Assembly (NCBI GenBank): GCA_025966255.1 | Contig: JAOPVG010000527.1 | Location: 1-8,542, forward strand | Source of the DNA: Jatrophihabitans sp. | GTDB taxonomy: Bacteria; Actinomycetota; Actinomycetes; Mycobacteriales; Jatrophihabitantaceae | Reading direction: 5' to 3' | DNA: 8,542 bases | Program-made: the position numbers and the translations under genes | In this document: positions 7,887 through 8,542 of the stretch, one piece after another | Numbering within the stretch: position 1 is the first letter of the stretch | How the letters are laid out: each line of letters opens with the position of its first letter | The notes under the pieces: generated by a model | What the model was told of the DNA's origin: nothing | The model's database searches: none | The model's input: the letters and a program-made list of their open reading frames with translations, nothing else

Positions 7887-8542
7887 TTAGATGCGCTCGA
7901 CGATGGTGGCGACACCCATGCCGCCGCCGACGCACAGGGTGGCCAGGCCGTAGCGCAGGTCACGGGCCTCGAGTTCGTCGACCAGCGTGCCGAGGATCAT
8001 CGCGCCGGTGGCACCCAGCGGGTGACCCAGAGCGATCGCGCCGCCGTTCACGTTGACCTTCTCGTGCGGCACCTTGAGGTCCTTCATGAACTTCATGACG
8101 ACCGCGGCGAACGCCTCGTTGACCTCGAACAGGTCGATGTCGTCAATCGTCAGACCGGCTTTGGCCAGCGCCTTCTGCGCGGACGGCGCGGGGCCGGTCA
8201 GCATGATCGTGGGCTCCGAACCCACCACGCCGGTCGCGATGACGCGCGCGCGGGGGGTGAGGCCGAGGTCGGTGCCGGTCTTCTCGCTGCCGATCACCAT
8301 GAGCGCGGCGCCGTCGACGATGCCCGACGAGTTGCCCGGCGTGTGGACGTGGTTGATCTTCTCGACCCAGTGGTACTTCTGCAGTGCGACGGCGTTGAAG
8401 CCACCCATCTCGCCTACGGCCTCGAAGGACGGCTTGAGCCCGCCGAGGGACTCGGGCGTCGTGCCCGGACGGGGGAACTCGTCGTGGTCCAGGACGATCT
8501 GGCCGTTGAGGTCACGTACCGGGATCACTGAGCGGGCGAAGT
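7887..8542 (-). CDS. fadA: Acetyl-CoA acyltransferase (thiolase), beta-oxidation complex beta subunit, C-terminal part (partial)
   Basis: The final 217 residues of a thiolase are visible; the reading frame stays open to the right edge (codons at 8540-8529 precede the internal GTG at 8528-8526). It therefore continues outside the window, and the N-terminal nucleophilic Cys is not seen. FadA cleaves 3-ketoacyl-CoA with CoA, releasing acetyl-CoA. Conserved thiolase elements are the [10 protein letters not shown] segment, LFEVNEAFA, the catalytic His in [16 protein letters not shown] (His codon 8024-8022), and the second catalytic Cys in LCVGGGMG near the C-terminus. The [19 protein letters not shown] stretch is, from memory, characteristic of the mycobacterial FadA/FadB pair. 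It is the first visible gene of the fadA-fadB operon: its TAA at 7889-7887 lies 32 bp before the fadB ATG, so the two subunits of the complex are made together. Confidence 0.96.
   Translation of the reverse strand, partial: FARSVIPVRDLNGQIVLDHDEFPRPGTTPESLGGLKPSFEAVGEMGGFNAVALQKYHWVEKINHVHTPGNSSGIVDGAALMVIGSEKTGTDLGLTPRARVIATGVVGSEPTIMLTGPAPSAQKALAKAGLTIDDIDLFEVNEAFAAVVMKFMKDLKVPHEKVNVNGGAIALGHPLGATGAMILGTLVDELEARDLRYGLATLCVGGGMGVATIVERI

Overview
The window comes from a high-GC bacterium and looks actinobacterial. The FadA, FadB and alpha-methylacyl-CoA racemase proteins read, from memory, most like mycobacterial and related actinomycete versions. Signal peptides are Ala-rich, GTG starts are frequent, and long shadow reading frames run opposite the real genes. 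No rRNA, tRNA, CRISPR array, insertion sequence, phage gene or integrase was seen, and the window looks like ordinary, gene-dense chromosome.

Layout from left to right. (1) Positions 1-754, minus strand: the N-terminal 251 residues of an exported subtilase/sedolisin-fold protease, cut by the window edge. (2) 854-2383, minus: a 509-residue short-chain dehydrogenase/reductase with a four-cysteine module in front of the Rossmann domain and Thr where the catalytic Tyr is expected. (3) 2512-3942, plus: a secreted, compact M1 zinc aminopeptidase, divergent from the SDR across 128 bp. (4) 3947-4324, minus: a 125-residue VOC (glyoxalase-fold) protein, convergent with the peptidase, with 4 bp between the stop codons. 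(5) 4437-5579, minus: a CaiB/BaiF-family alpha-methylacyl-CoA racemase with its known catalytic residues. (6) 5698-7854, minus: FadB, the two-activity alpha subunit of the fatty-acid beta-oxidation complex. (7) 7887-8542, minus: the C-terminal 217 residues of the partner thiolase FadA, cut by the right edge.

The right half forms one functional set. FadA and FadB together hydrate, oxidise and thiolytically cleave enoyl-CoA. The racemase just downstream converts 2R-methylacyl-CoA to the 2S form needed by acyl-CoA dehydrogenases. This points to degradation of straight-chain and methyl-branched acyl-CoAs, possibly including sterol side chains or isoprenoid acids. A 13-bp inverted repeat enclosing a second, smaller one fills the gap between fadB and the racemase gene. 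It is the clearest non-coding signal in the window and could be an operator pair or an RNA stem. The left half holds two exported peptidases and a cytosolic SDR with no obvious link to lipid breakdown.

I do not see an undescribed multi-gene system here. The items most worth a second look are the intergenic inverted repeat, the atypical SDR, and the protease with Glu in the usual His region.
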